NCBI RefSeq assembly: GCF_902364365.1
Contig: NZ_CABJDN010000009.1
Location: 248,001 to 312,000, forward strand
Direction: 5' to 3'
DNA from: Bacteroides intestinalis
GTDB taxonomy: Bacteria > Bacteroidota > Bacteroidia > Bacteroidales > Bacteroidaceae
Length of the DNA stretch: 64,000 nucleotides
The position numbers were made by a program, and so were the translations under genes. The notes beneath the pieces are model-generated. The model had not been told where the DNA came from, ran no database searches, and saw nothing but the letters and a program-made list of their open reading frames with translations. The number at the start of each line of letters is the position of its first letter. The first letter of the stretch is position 1. Positions 26,453 to 35,627 of the stretch are shown one piece after another.

Positions 26453-27109
26453 TCAGGAGTCACCTTCATTTGTTCCGTCCTCTTTCGGGTTCTGTTTGAC
26501 ACGCGGACCGCTGGTTTGGCCACGATCAAGTTTTACGCCATATTTATTGAGTATGCGCCAAATAGAACTTTTGCTGCTAAAACCGCTTGCAGCCCAAATG
26601 TCATCGAAAGAATGCCCGTTGATATACATATCCACGATTGTCTTATCTCGTTCAGCTTTAGGTAATACCTTCGGCACAGCCGGGGCTTTGATATTCTGGC
26701 GTAACTTCTCGACATGAGCGGAATATTTTCGTAGTGCGGCAATTTCTTCCGGAAATGCCCCTATTATCCACAACACATCGGCTGCTGTCGTACCGGGGAA
26801 TAATTCACCGCGAGTATCAACTCTGTCATGAATGGATATGACACGTACAATTTTGATACGGCATAGTTCGATGAACGCGGCCAGTTCTCTTAAACCGCGT
26901 GCAGCATTGCTGAATTTGGATATGACTATTTCATCGCCCCTTTGAAGATTCGCCATAAGCTGTTTCCACATAGGTCTCAATGTTTCATGTTCAACTGTTT
27001 CCTCTACGATTTGTACACAACCATATCGCTGCATCCATTCTCTCTCAGCATCAAAACTGTCATTATTTTCCTTGAATATATAGCCAACTTTTGCCATTTT
27101 AATATACAC
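26453..27109 (-). CDS. Serine-recombinase-like protein with degenerate active site
   Basis: The 218-residue protein has the resolvase N-terminal fold followed by a small helix-turn-helix (about residues 160-195, RDKTIVDMYINGHSFDDIWAA). The recombinase core is recognisable in GDEIVISKFSNAARGLREL, which keeps one catalytic Arg. The position of the nucleophile Ser (usually YxRVS) reads VGYIFKENN, with no serine. It is therefore likely a DNA-binding regulator rather than an active recombinase. The preferred start may be the Met5 codon. It is divergent from the lipoprotein gene across a promoter region full of small palindromes. Confidence 0.7.
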   Translation of the reverse strand: MYIKMAKVGYIFKENNDSFDAEREWMQRYGCVQIVEETVEHETLRPMWKQLMANLQRGDEIVISKFSNAARGLRELAAFIELCRIKIVRVISIHDRVDTRGELFPGTTAADVLWIIGAFPEEIAALRKYSAHVEKLRQNIKAPAVPKVLPKAERDKTIVDMYINGHSFDDIWAASGFSSKSSIWRILNKYGVKLDRGQTSGPRVKQNPKEDGTNEGDS

Positions 27110-27323
27110 TGTTTTGATAACAAGTGCAAATATAGCACTTTCATTTTAATCTAAAATCATATCGTGGCAAAAATCTCGCTGAATCCTTTTTTTAGCTTTT
27201 TTTCTTGCACTTGTTTTCATTGATAATCATATTATTAATATGATACCAAAAATTATACTAAATGCGATATAAAAGGGCTTTTACAATAAAAATAATATAT
27301 AGATTTGCATCGTTAAATATGAA
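27110..27323. promoter_or_regulatory. Divergent control region with palindromes
   Basis: This AT-rich gap contains ATCATAT...ATATGAT (a 7-bp palindrome near 27225-27243), two direct copies of GTTAAATATGAA at about 27312 and 27326, and a rightward -7 box TAGATTTG at 27300-27307. The phrase TAATCTAAAAT near 27150 recurs near 56002 before a phosphoribosyltransferase cassette. It may hold binding sites for the adjacent recombinase-like protein. Confidence 0.45.
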
Positions 27324-27332
27324 TTGTTAAAT

Positions 27333-28382
27333 ATGAAAATTTTAAAATCATACTACAAGACTCCATCATTTTTGACTGGAAGATGTATCGTTTCATTGGC
27401 CATATTGGGCCTGATATCATGCAGCGATAGAAATGGCAAATCATTGTCTGAAGCTACGAACGATCCTGCCGGAATATACAGGGAGTACTTGTACAATATA
27501 CGACGTCAGAAAGATTCCTCATTTCAAGTATTGACCAAGCATATCCTACAATGGCAAACAGTAAAAGACTCTGTTTTTAGGTATCTCCGGAATGATACGC
27601 TCAGCCACCCCCATTCCAATCAGCGTGAAGAGTGTATCAGACTGCATGATTCTATCCGCACTGAGTTCTCACGCTTAGCCCTCTCAAAGACGCGTACTTA
27701 TCAGGAACTTTTGGCTCTCAAAGGAGAGTTCTCACCTTATAACAATGATGAGGAACTGCATCATGCCGCTGGAGAAATCCGCCCGTTTTTCAACTCACTG
27801 GATAATCTTCCGCTTCATAAGGGTAACAAAGAGGAAATCCTTGCGGCTTACCGTATGTTACTGACCCGAACTATCCGTAACGGCATACATAGCCGCAATG
27901 AACTGATTACTTATATCACTAAAGAAGATGCTATATTCCGTGCGTTCCTCTCTCACTTGCACGATTTCGAAGGTGAGAGTATGGCTGACATCACACGTGG
28001 TACTGAACAGTGTTGTTCGCAGATATTCTTTGCCGCTGAGAGAAAGGAGATTACCTATCGGGAGGCTATGCTTTATTTGACAATGCGCACCAATCGTCGC
28101 CAAATACAAAATATGCAGATTTGTATAGAAGATGTTCGGAACAAAAAAATCAAGACTTCTTCGCAAGCACATGCTTATATATGGATGCTTATCCACCCTT
28201 ATACTTCACTGGACGGATTCTCTATGACATTGCTTTCCGATAAAGAACGGAAACAACTTGACAGGATGGCGGCACAGACACCTGTGGCGTTCAAAACCTT
28301 GAGCCGAATCCTGCAATCGGAAAGTGGTCAACTGACTGAACTGCCAGGAATGCTTATGGATATTTTCATACAGACGCTCTAA
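27333..28382 (+). CDS. Predicted lipoprotein of mobile element
   Basis: I choose the ATG at 27333, since the TTG nine bases upstream lies in the direct repeat. The 349-residue product has an N-terminal hydrophobic segment ending in a lipobox (LGLISC), so it should be lipidated and anchored in a membrane. The rest is helical and charged and shows no family I recognise. It opens a run of genes (27333-30692) that reads as one operon. Confidence 0.7.
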   Translation: MKILKSYYKTPSFLTGRCIVSLAILGLISCSDRNGKSLSEATNDPAGIYREYLYNIRRQKDSSFQVLTKHILQWQTVKDSVFRYLRNDTLSHPHSNQREECIRLHDSIRTEFSRLALSKTRTYQELLALKGEFSPYNNDEELHHAAGEIRPFFNSLDNLPLHKGNKEEILAAYRMLLTRTIRNGIHSRNELITYITKEDAIFRAFLSHLHDFEGESMADITRGTEQCCSQIFFAAERKEITYREAMLYLTMRTNRRQIQNMQICIEDVRNKKIKTSSQAHAYIWMLIHPYTSLDGFSMTLLSDKERKQLDRMAAQTPVAFKTLSRILQSESGQLTELPGMLMDIFIQTL

Positions 28383-28393
28383 CAATATAAAAA

Positions 28394-28846
28394 ATGAATA
28401 TGTTACGACATTTTTTCAATGACTTTATGACATTTGTCCCTCTGCAACTACCGCAACTACTCGATGTGACGATAATGGAGGAAGCACAATTCTACGGTGA
28501 CTACGCCCTACTGACCTTCCCGCTACGCGACCCTTACGATTTGGAGGAAGTGATGGATCTGTTTGAGGACGATATGGAGCTTATAACTCTCTACCACCAC
28601 ATCCCCACGCACGCTGACAAATTCGGGCATAGCACCTGTGCATACTCCAACCCGGCATTTGGACAGATGTTCAAGATGAATTGCAAGACAGATGCAGACG
28701 GTAAGGTAAATAGCATTCTTGTCACCATCTATGATTCTCTTGAGCAGATGTACGGCGAGCTGTGCCTTGATTTGGATCTTCATTCCAAAAGTGGCACATT
28801 CAAGTATAAGAAGAACAAAGACGATCTCTTGATGGATTTCCTTTAA
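28394..28846 (+). CDS. Hypothetical protein (150 aa)
   Basis: An unrecognised 150-residue acidic protein. The central part has YDLEEVMDLFEDDMELITLYHHIPTHADK split around residues 48-78, followed by beta strands. It starts 11 bp after the lipoprotein and is followed 10 bp later by the next gene, so all are co-transcribed. Confidence 0.65.
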   Translation: MNMLRHFFNDFMTFVPLQLPQLLDVTIMEEAQFYGDYALLTFPLRDPYDLEEVMDLFEDDMELITLYHHIPTHADKFGHSTCAYSNPAFGQMFKMNCKTDADGKVNSILVTIYDSLEQMYGELCLDLDLHSKSGTFKYKKNKDDLLMDFL

Positions 28847-28856
28847 TGGTCATGTT

Positions 28857-29252
28857 ATGCGGGACACACTATACCGACAAATGGTTTATTGGATTAGGGA
28901 ATACCGGACATGGATAGAGGTTGTTGATGACAATTTCTATAAGGAGTATGCTTTGTCAAGAAACGGATATATCAATTACATTGTTTCCCGCACGTTGGTA
29001 CTGCGGGCTTGCAAAGACAAAGGCTCATACGCCAAAGGCATGACATGGACAATTCCGGAACATAAACTGGATAAGGCATTGGCAGCCTACCGTAAGCAGG
29101 AGCATACGTTCAAGCAACGTATTAAGAAAGCAGCGATATACCTTTCACCGAGGGACGCCGAAGTTATCATCCTATTGGCCACCCACAATATTGTCCAATT
29201 AGAGTTGATGATATCCCCCATTCAAATACGCGAGAAACCCTATTATTTATGA
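28857..29252 (+). CDS. Hypothetical protein (131 aa)
   Basis: A 131-residue basic helical protein with no recognised family. Its stop overlaps the start of the next gene (ATGA at 29249-29252), indicating translational coupling to the membrane protein. Confidence 0.65.
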   Translation: MRDTLYRQMVYWIREYRTWIEVVDDNFYKEYALSRNGYINYIVSRTLVLRACKDKGSYAKGMTWTIPEHKLDKALAAYRKQEHTFKQRIKKAAIYLSPRDAEVIILLATHNIVQLELMISPIQIREKPYYL

Positions 29253-29806
29253 TTTGGAATATACTACAACTTATCTTCTGTATAACGCTTTTCGTATTGC
29301 CATTAGCATTGTACAAAAGCCACCGTTCTTTTATGGTAAGGTTCTACGATGCTATGATACACAGTGTAAAGGCTCGTAAACTATATGTACAGGTCGTATT
29401 GATTCTGCTATTGCTCTTCCACTATGTTTACATCAGCGGACATGTTGGCGAGTTCGGTGTTTTTCTTTCAACTGCTATCTGTGCCACTATATATTCATTT
29501 AGGAGAGCGGACAGATTGTTAAGAGGTTTATGTGACCGACCATGTATGTTTGTCATACTCTCATTGGTGGCTTTGGCCATCAGTTTTGTTCCACACTTGT
29601 ACACAACGGCGGTAACTGCCGCCTATCTTCTTTTGGCTGCCCTGTTCTATCCCTCTGTTCGGGTTATGACCGAATTTCAGGACATAGGCATAATCTCTGA
29701 ATGGATGAAATTCCCCAGACTATTAGCCGAAAGTTATTATGACCATCATCACGCGATATTGCCGCAAGATGCGGATAGCGGCAACACTGATATATCCGCA
29801 CAGTAG
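29249..29806 (+). CDS. Multi-pass membrane protein (185 aa)
   Basis: The 185-residue product has about four membrane helices (LIFCITLFVLPLALY, VVLILLLLFHYVYI, a central pair near residues 70-130). No family is recognised. Coupling with 28857-29252 and proximity to the relaxase suggest a role in mating-pair or entry functions of the element, but this is inference from position only. Confidence 0.65.
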   Translation: MIWNILQLIFCITLFVLPLALYKSHRSFMVRFYDAMIHSVKARKLYVQVVLILLLLFHYVYISGHVGEFGVFLSTAICATIYSFRRADRLLRGLCDRPCMFVILSLVALAISFVPHLYTTAVTAAYLLLAALFYPSVRVMTEFQDIGIISEWMKFPRLLAESYYDHHHAILPQDADSGNTDISAQ

Positions 29807-29824
29807 TAATAATTAAAAAATGAA

Positions 29825-30692
29825 ATGAAAATGAAAACCAAGCAGAAAATAGCTGTCCCTATATTGGCAGACAGAGAAGTATTTGACTACCTCAAGGAGA
29901 AAGTCGGTGAACGAAAAACAAAGACAGAAGCCTTCTGTGATTTATTGGATAAATCTTTGGCAGGTTTTGTTTCCCCTTTTTTTAAGGAACAAAGGCTACG
30001 AACTTCAACCCAACCAGTGCCACGTGACTGTTTCTGACCTTTCATCGGAATGGCATTGGCATAGGGCTACTGTCCGTTCTTTTTTGGATGTAATGGAAGA
30101 GTTCGGCTTGTTGAATCGCATCCGGCTTTCCAAAAGCGTCATCATTACCATGACTGTGCAAACCAGCCAATCCACGGAGTCTTGCAATGGACAGAAGAAG
30201 TTGAACCTTGCAGAACAGCTACGTGAGGCATTGTCCGATTGGATAATCGGCAAAGTGTCCCTTGACGAGATCGGAATCAAGTGTGAGCAACTTGTTCGTC
30301 GGGCAATGGATGAAGCTGGCATATGCGATAGCTGCCCATCTCCGGACAGTATCATTCGCATCAATCCGGCAGCGGATGATGATGAACGAGCTGTCAAGAT
30401 TCGTATGGTAGCTTTGGAGTGCATTACATTTGCCGCTATACAACGGGCACTGCGTAAGTCGAGATTCGATGACAGTACAGAGTTTATGGACTACTTCCGA
30501 TTGGAATTGTATGGGGACTGGACAGGACTTATTGCAACTTCGAAAGGTATTGCCGGGCTTATTCTTGATGTAGATAGGGATGAAAATTCCGATTATGATG
30601 AAGATGACAGGGAGTTCCTTAAAACGCTTTTTAAGCCTTTTCTGGCATTTGCGGCAAAGGCACAGGAGGCAACGTATCAGATTGGAGGTTGA
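29825..30692 (+). pseudogene. Winged-helix-type DNA-binding protein gene interrupted at a T7 tract
   Basis: Two frames form one gene. The first runs from 29825 (MKMKTKQKIAVPILADREVF) to a stop at 30037; the second carries the rest, GYELQPNQCHVTVSDL and WHWHRATVRSFLDVMEEFG (a winged-helix-like segment), and ends at 30692. They meet at seven T's at 29977-29983. Removing one T gives SPFLRNKGYELQ, a continuous protein of about 288 residues. This may be a real disabling insertion, a slippery tract or a sequencing error. Proteins of this type are common next to relaxase genes in Bacteroides elements and are probably regulatory or replication-linked. Confidence 0.65.
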
Positions 30693-30898
30693 AAACAGAA
30701 TGTATAACCGCAACAATCCACTTTTGTATCCAGTGAAGCCCCCCTGCCAGTTATAGAAGGCATCCGGGCTTGCCCGCCTGCCACGAACAAAGGGAAGGGG
30801 GAGCCTAATACCCCACCTGCCTGACGTTGGTGGGAAGGGTGTCCGAACAAGCAGCAAGCTGGGACACGGTAGATTGTCCGAAACAATATGAAAAACGT
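30693..30898 (+). other. Candidate oriT region upstream of the relaxase
   Basis: This 206-bp non-coding gap precedes the relaxase start and is GC-richer than its surroundings. It holds two perfect 6-bp inverted repeats: CCCACC (30812-30817) with GGTGGG (30829-30834), and GTGTCC (30839-30844) with GGACAC (30862-30867). MobV relaxases usually nick just upstream of their own gene beside such hairpins. The nick site is not determinable here. Confidence 0.45.
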
Positions 30899-32356
30899 AT
30901 GGCAAATCAAAAACAGGTACTCGACGTGCAGGTGTCGAAAGGGATTACCACCGCCCAAAGTAATGAACATCTGCGTGACCGTAGTGAAAAGGCAGAGAAG
31001 TACGCTATGAGTAAGGGAAATTATGATCCTACGCGTAAACGGCTGAACTTCGAGATTGCGCCCGGAGGTAAAATACATCCCATCGACACAAGCCGTAGCA
31101 TTCCCAAACGGATGGCGGACATATTAAGTCACCGTGGAATCAAAGATCCTAATGAGGGGCTGCTCGAGCCAAAATACCGCACGGTGGTAAATATCATCTT
31201 CGGCGGTTCACGGCAGCGAATGCAGGAACTTGCTTTCGGTACGCAACAGGTGGACTTTGAAAAAGGTGCGGACAATACCCGCATCGAACGGAAGCGTGAC
31301 ATTGAACGCTGGGCCAAGGATGTTTATTCATTCGTTTGTGGCAGATATGGTGAGCAGAACATCGCTGCATTCATTGTACATCTGGATGAATTGAACCCGC
31401 ATATCCACTGTACGCTTCTGCCAATCAAGGATAGTCGCTTTGCGTACAAGGAAATCTTCGCCGGTAAGGATAAGTTTGAATATAGTGCAAGAATGAAACA
31501 ACTTCATACGGACTTTTTCGCAGAAGTCAATACAAAGTGGGGAATGTCAAGAGGAACAAGCATATCCGAAACGGGTGCACGGCACAGAACGACTGAGGAA
31601 TACCGCCGAATGTTGTCTGAAGAGTGTACAACAATCGAGGATAATATCAAACTCCATCAACAGGTATTGGGTGAACTTCAATCAGACATCCGGTTGGCAG
31701 AACGCAGAGTCAAAGGGCTTACGACAATGGTTAGCAATCTTGAAAAGCAGAAAACTGAAAAAGAAACCTTGTTATCGGCAGCCGAGTACAATTTAAAAGA
31801 AAACAAAGGCAATGCGGCAGAATTGGCAATCCAAATACAAATGTTGGAAAAAGAGCTGCAAGGAATCATCAGGCAACTGGCAGACAAGCAGGAAAAGTTG
31901 CAGACGGCTGACCGGCAACTCATCGAACTGAAAAAGGATATGGGAGCCATTGAAGAACGTACCGAAGAACTCAAAGAGGAGGCCTATCAATATTCCCGTG
32001 ATGTACACTCCAAAGTGGATAGCTTGTTTAAAGACGTCCTACTGGAGAGTGTAATCAGCGAGTATCGTAACGCATCGGCACAAATGAATGTTTCAGAACG
32101 GCAGCTCTTTGACGGTTCACTGGTACAGTCTATCGCCGAGCGGGGTACGGAAATCATGCACTGTGCGACAATGCTATTTCTCGGAATGGTAGATGATGCC
32201 ACTACATTTGCCGAATCACATGGTGGTGGAGGCGGAGGGAGTGACCTCAAATGGGGACGCGACGAGGACGAGGACAATCGAGCATGGGCACTTCGCTGTA
32301 TGAGGATGGCGAGCCGCATGATGCGCTCGACTATCGGCAAGAAATCTAAACGGTAA
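30899..32356 (+). CDS. MobV/Pre-family relaxase
   Basis: The start at 30899 (MANQKQVLDVQVSKG) is preferred over an upstream in-frame ATG at 30827 because the family starts near here. The 485-residue protein nicks oriT and carries the strand during transfer. The metal-binding motif is His161, His168 and His170 in HLDELNPHIHCTLLPI, the MobV motif III. The C-terminal third is a long coiled coil (about residues 245-375). It is followed by an OmpA-like gene 53 bp later. Confidence 0.85.
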   Translation: MANQKQVLDVQVSKGITTAQSNEHLRDRSEKAEKYAMSKGNYDPTRKRLNFEIAPGGKIHPIDTSRSIPKRMADILSHRGIKDPNEGLLEPKYRTVVNIIFGGSRQRMQELAFGTQQVDFEKGADNTRIERKRDIERWAKDVYSFVCGRYGEQNIAAFIVHLDELNPHIHCTLLPIKDSRFAYKEIFAGKDKFEYSARMKQLHTDFFAEVNTKWGMSRGTSISETGARHRTTEEYRRMLSEECTTIEDNIKLHQQVLGELQSDIRLAERRVKGLTTMVSNLEKQKTEKETLLSAAEYNLKENKGNAAELAIQIQMLEKELQGIIRQLADKQEKLQTADRQLIELKKDMGAIEERTEELKEEAYQYSRDVHSKVDSLFKDVLLESVISEYRNASAQMNVSERQLFDGSLVQSIAERGTEIMHCATMLFLGMVDDATTFAESHGGGGGGSDLKWGRDEDEDNRAWALRCMRMASRMMRSTIGKKSKR

Positions 32357-32409
32357 ATGGCATACGCCTTACACCAGATTAAAAGTATAACTAATGAAAT
32401 CATTGGAAT

Positions 32410-33852
32410 ATGACGAAACAAATTATTTTCATCTTCGCTTTGCTCTGCACGTTGCAGGCACAAGCAAGTGTACAACCCGTACAGAAGGACACTGTACGAC
32501 ACACTATTCATTATGAAGTAGCGGAATTGCTTCAACCGATGCAGCCCGTCTATCTCAACGGGGTGCTACTTCCGGCATCTCGAACCGGCAACTGGTTTGT
32601 TAGCATATCCGGAGGTGCGACAGTTTTTCTTGGTACACCTCTCGGTTGTGAAGACCTTTTTGGACGAGTGAAACCTTCGTACAGCCTCGCCGTCGGCAAA
32701 TGGTTTACTCCTTTGGTCGGCGCAAGGGTAAATTATAGTGGCTTGCAGTTTAAGGATGCACAATTATCTACGCAGGACTACCATTATATCCATGCAGATC
32801 TCCTGTGGAATCTCCTTGGACGCAGATATGCCCGACAGGAACAGGTACGTTGGAGGCTTGCACCCTTTATGGGTGTCGGTCTGCTACATAACGCCACCAA
32901 CGGGAACAATCCCTTTGCGCTTTCTTACGGCATACTAACACAATACCGTATTTCCAAACGGGTTAGTGCTATGCTGGAACTCTCTAACACAACTACATTC
33001 CAGGATTTCGACGGATATGGCTATCCAAACCGTCTGGGCGATCACATGCTTTCGCTGACTGCCGGATTCACCTTTCATCTCGGTAAGGTCGGCTGGAAGC
33101 GCGCGGTGGATACGGCACCATACATCCATCGGAACGAACTGCTTGTCGATTATGGCAACTTCCTTTCGGAGGAGAACAGGCGTTATGTGGGACGTCACAA
33201 TCAAGATAAGCGAACACTCGTGGAATTAAAGAAAATTCTGGAAATCGAAGGACTACTCGATACATATAGCCATATCTTTGACAACGACGATATAACCGGA
33301 TGCAGATATCCTATAAATAATTATAGCGGTTTGAACTCGCTTCGTGCAAGATTGAAGCATAGCTATTGGGACGGGTCGTCACCTCTTGACACGACTATTC
33401 TTCAGACAGAGAATGGAAAGCCATCATATAATTACACGGCTTCCCGAAATGTGCAGTCCGCCCATCAGGACACCCTCGCTATGGATTCCACGGTTCTTTC
33501 ATACGCTGATGGAGAGTGCATCGGTACACCCATCTATTTCTTTTTTGCTCTCAATACGACACATCTGACGGATACCTCACAGAGGCTTAATCTTGACGAA
33601 CTGGCTCGTGTAGCTAAGAAATACAGTTTATCCGTGAGGGTAACTGGTGCTGCTGACAGTTCTACAGGAACATCAAGTATCAATGATTCTTTGAGTATAT
33701 CGAGAGCAGGTTTTATTACCGCAGAACTGGAACAACGTGGAATACCAGCCAAGCGGATTATCAGAGTTAGCAAAGGTGGAATTGCCGACTATACGCCCGT
33801 GGAAGCCAACAGACATACGAAAGTGGAGTTGTTTTTTCCAAAAGCGAAATAG
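32410..33852 (+). CDS. OmpA-like outer-membrane protein
   Basis: The 480-residue protein has a signal peptide (FALLCTLQAQA at about residues 7-19). A beta-barrel-like part follows, with GNWFVSISGGATVFLG and repeated beta strands. The C terminus is an OmpA peptidoglycan-binding domain (about residues 375-480, ending GGIADYTPVEANRHTKVELFF). It probably anchors an outer-membrane structure to the cell wall. Its position directly after the relaxase suggests a role in the transfer apparatus or mating surface. Confidence 0.78.
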   Translation: MTKQIIFIFALLCTLQAQASVQPVQKDTVRHTIHYEVAELLQPMQPVYLNGVLLPASRTGNWFVSISGGATVFLGTPLGCEDLFGRVKPSYSLAVGKWFTPLVGARVNYSGLQFKDAQLSTQDYHYIHADLLWNLLGRRYARQEQVRWRLAPFMGVGLLHNATNGNNPFALSYGILTQYRISKRVSAMLELSNTTTFQDFDGYGYPNRLGDHMLSLTAGFTFHLGKVGWKRAVDTAPYIHRNELLVDYGNFLSEENRRYVGRHNQDKRTLVELKKILEIEGLLDTYSHIFDNDDITGCRYPINNYSGLNSLRARLKHSYWDGSSPLDTTILQTENGKPSYNYTASRNVQSAHQDTLAMDSTVLSYADGECIGTPIYFFFALNTTHLTDTSQRLNLDELARVAKKYSLSVRVTGAADSSTGTSSINDSLSISRAGFITAELEQRGIPAKRIIRVSKGGIADYTPVEANRHTKVELFFPKAK

Positions 33853-33894
33853 AAATTTCGCATAATTGATGTTTAACTTTGTCATAATCAATGA

Positions 33895-33926
33895 AGCCTC
33901 TCCGCTGTGAAGCGAAGAGGCTTTTT
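33895..33926 (+). terminator. Terminator after OmpA-like gene
   Basis: AGCCTCT pairs with AGAGGCT around an inner CGC/GCG stem, followed by five T's. Confidence 0.8.
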
Positions 33927-33981
33927 CGATATGGTACACGTGAAGTTCGCCATTTTCCTACTGTCAGAACCAGAATGAAAA

Positions 33982-34155
33982 TTATTTCGATGCTTCAAGT
34001 GACTCTTTTCTGAACTGTTTGAGAAGTTTTTCAAGTTCAAGTGATACTTTGCGGGCACGAGTTCCGGCAGCTTTGTTGCCTTTCTCCATCTGGAGGTTGG
34101 CATCTTTTGAGAATTGATCGAACAATTCACAGATTTGTGTAAATGTTTTTTCCAT
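33982..34155 (-). CDS. Histone H1-like protein (57 aa)
   Basis: A 57-residue frame on the minus strand reads MEKTFTQICELFDQFSKDAN, then a basic stretch GNKAAGTRARKVSLELEKL and a short end ESLEASK. The phrase GNKAAGTRARK is diagnostic of the small Bacteroides histone H1 (Hc1-like) proteins, which bind DNA and compact it. It is too short for a routine gene-length cut-off. It lies between the OmpA-like gene and a cassette leader, with a 130-bp gap to the OmpA gene. Being carried on the mobile element makes it interesting as an accessory DNA-binding protein. Confidence 0.8.
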   Translation of the reverse strand: MEKTFTQICELFDQFSKDANLQMEKGNKAAGTRARKVSLELEKLLKQFRKESLEASK

Positions 34156-34332
34156 TGTTATGTTCTTAATATTATATAATACGCTGGCAAAGATAGCAAA
34201 AATATTTTTTTAGGACTTATATTAGCTCTGTTATATATTTCGCCTATAATATGATACCCCTTTTTATGTTTTTCCATTCTGAGTATTCCCTTATCGCACC
34301 ATCGGCAAATCTGGCCGAAGAGATTTTATATG

Positions 34333-34340
34333 CAAAGGTA
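34333..34340 (-). promoter_or_regulatory. Leftward promoter box in leader (TACCTTTG)
   Basis: CTTG precedes TACCTTTG by 18 bp on the minus strand. Transcription from it would run left towards the histone-like gene and could be that gene's promoter with a 180-nt leader. Confidence 0.45.
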
Positions 34341-34554
34341 CAGTGTCCGGACGATTGTCAAGCACCGCTATGCTAACGGTTCCTGGATATTTTACGGCAG
34401 CCTTCCTCAAATCAAAGATTGACTTTCAGTCCCCTTCTCATTGCAAGGTATAAAAGGACAAGCCTGCTTCTGCTCTTACATTCGAAGGTTGGGTATTCCG
34501 TTCCATTCCATTTACTGTTTACTTGTCTTATCGCCCTTATTCCACTGTTAATCC

Positions 34555-34608
34555 TGCATAAAAATCAATCCCCGGCAAGAAGCCGAAAGAGCTTCAAGCA
34601 AAGGGAAA
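34555..34608 (+). promoter_or_regulatory. Conserved structured leader element, copy before 34625
   Basis: UCCCC (34569-34573) faces GGGA (34603-34606) around the inner hairpin GAAGC...GCUUC. It ends the gene-free leader 34156-34624, 20 nt before the ATG. Confidence 0.65.
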
Positions 34609-34624
34609 TAATAAATCAAAGAAT

Positions 34625-35095
34625 ATGGGAAAATACGATTTTATCAAGTTGGGTAATCTTCTTTATTGGCATGACCCAGATAGTGGTCTGTCTAATGGGG
34701 TTTACCAAGTGGCTTCTATTCCGGAAAACATTGAAGAGGATAGCGTTATTTTGATTGCATCTGATACTTCGGAAGCGGAGGTTTTTCCTTCTGAATTATC
34801 ACCGATACATACCGGTAGAAGTCATAAAGAAGACTTTTTGCGTTGGAAAACAGAACGTGAAGCTGAAGGTATTGAGTTTTACGACCACCTTTCCAAGGTG
34901 ATGGATACGGAAAACGACTTGAGTGTGGGAGATATGGTGGCGTTTACAAACGATTATGGAGTGATATTTGGACCTTGTGAGGTCTTAGCTTTTGGGAATC
35001 TCTGTAATAGTGGCAGATGTGTATATATTGACAGTGATTCTTATTGGTTTCCTAACCGTCCCGACCAACTCACCATCATGAGAGGTGCGGAATGA
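34625..35095 (+). CDS. Hypothetical protein (156 aa)
   Basis: A 156-residue acidic protein with no recognised family. It begins MGKYDFIKLGNLLYWHDPDS and is probably an alpha/beta single domain. It is a single-gene cassette with a structured leader. A hairpin built on ATCCACC...GGTGGAT (about 35106-35132) follows it. Confidence 0.6.
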   Translation: MGKYDFIKLGNLLYWHDPDSGLSNGVYQVASIPENIEEDSVILIASDTSEAEVFPSELSPIHTGRSHKEDFLRWKTEREAEGIEFYDHLSKVMDTENDLSVGDMVAFTNDYGVIFGPCEVLAFGNLCNSGRCVYIDSDSYWFPNRPDQLTIMRGAE

Positions 35096-35270
35096 CAATA
35101 ACATATCCACCTGTAGCCAAAGCGGGTGGATAGCATTTCCTTGTATTGTATATTCAGCCCGATTACTCTTATAGCCATGCTCCACCGAACTCCCACAACC
35201 GGTCCTATTCCTTTTTTACTCGTCGTACTCCGTTTCTAAACAGTATAACACATTTATTGGCCTGACATTC

Positions 35271-35627
35271 TTGAAATTCACAACGGAAACGGCTTGGTTT
35301 CCGTGTGATGAAACACTTGAACTGGTATGTGAGAAATTCCCAACACTATGTTATTTCTATCAATCGGAAGAGTCGGGTCTGGCGGAGTACTGGACAAATG
35401 ACCAAGAGAGTAAATACTTTCCCGAAAAGTACATTGCAGACCTATGTACTCCAGACGACAAATGGTACAAGGAATATTTTGTCAACCAGACAGAAGTATT
35501 CAAGTGGTTTGAGGTGATAAGCGGTCAGTCTGTCGAATCAATAACAGAAATTCTTGCTATTGCCGAACAACGGAAAGATGAAAACGACAATTCTTTCTGT
35601 AACATCTATGAATATGCCGCAGGCTAA
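35271..35627 (+). pseudogene. 5'-truncated DUF1281-like gene fragment
   Basis: The frame is open far upstream, but no ATG is available; the first possible start is the TTG at 35271. The product begins KFTTETAWFPCDETLELVCEKFP, which corresponds to the middle of DUF1281-like proteins (compare WFDTAWEGVPLLIQ in the 25404 gene). The N-terminal part is missing, and the leader in front is only about 175 bp and lacks the conserved element. A deletion probably fused a leader remnant to the gene's tail. It may still be translated from TTG. Confidence 0.5.

Noticed and set aside
30219..30905. 228-codon minus-strand frame before the relaxase
   Set aside because: It lies opposite the frameshifted DNA-binding gene and the candidate oriT; low-complexity start and no recognised domain.
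33888..34130. 80-codon minus-strand frame overlapping the histone-like gene
   Set aside because: A different frame of the same strand encodes the recognisable histone H1-like protein, which explains the open frame.
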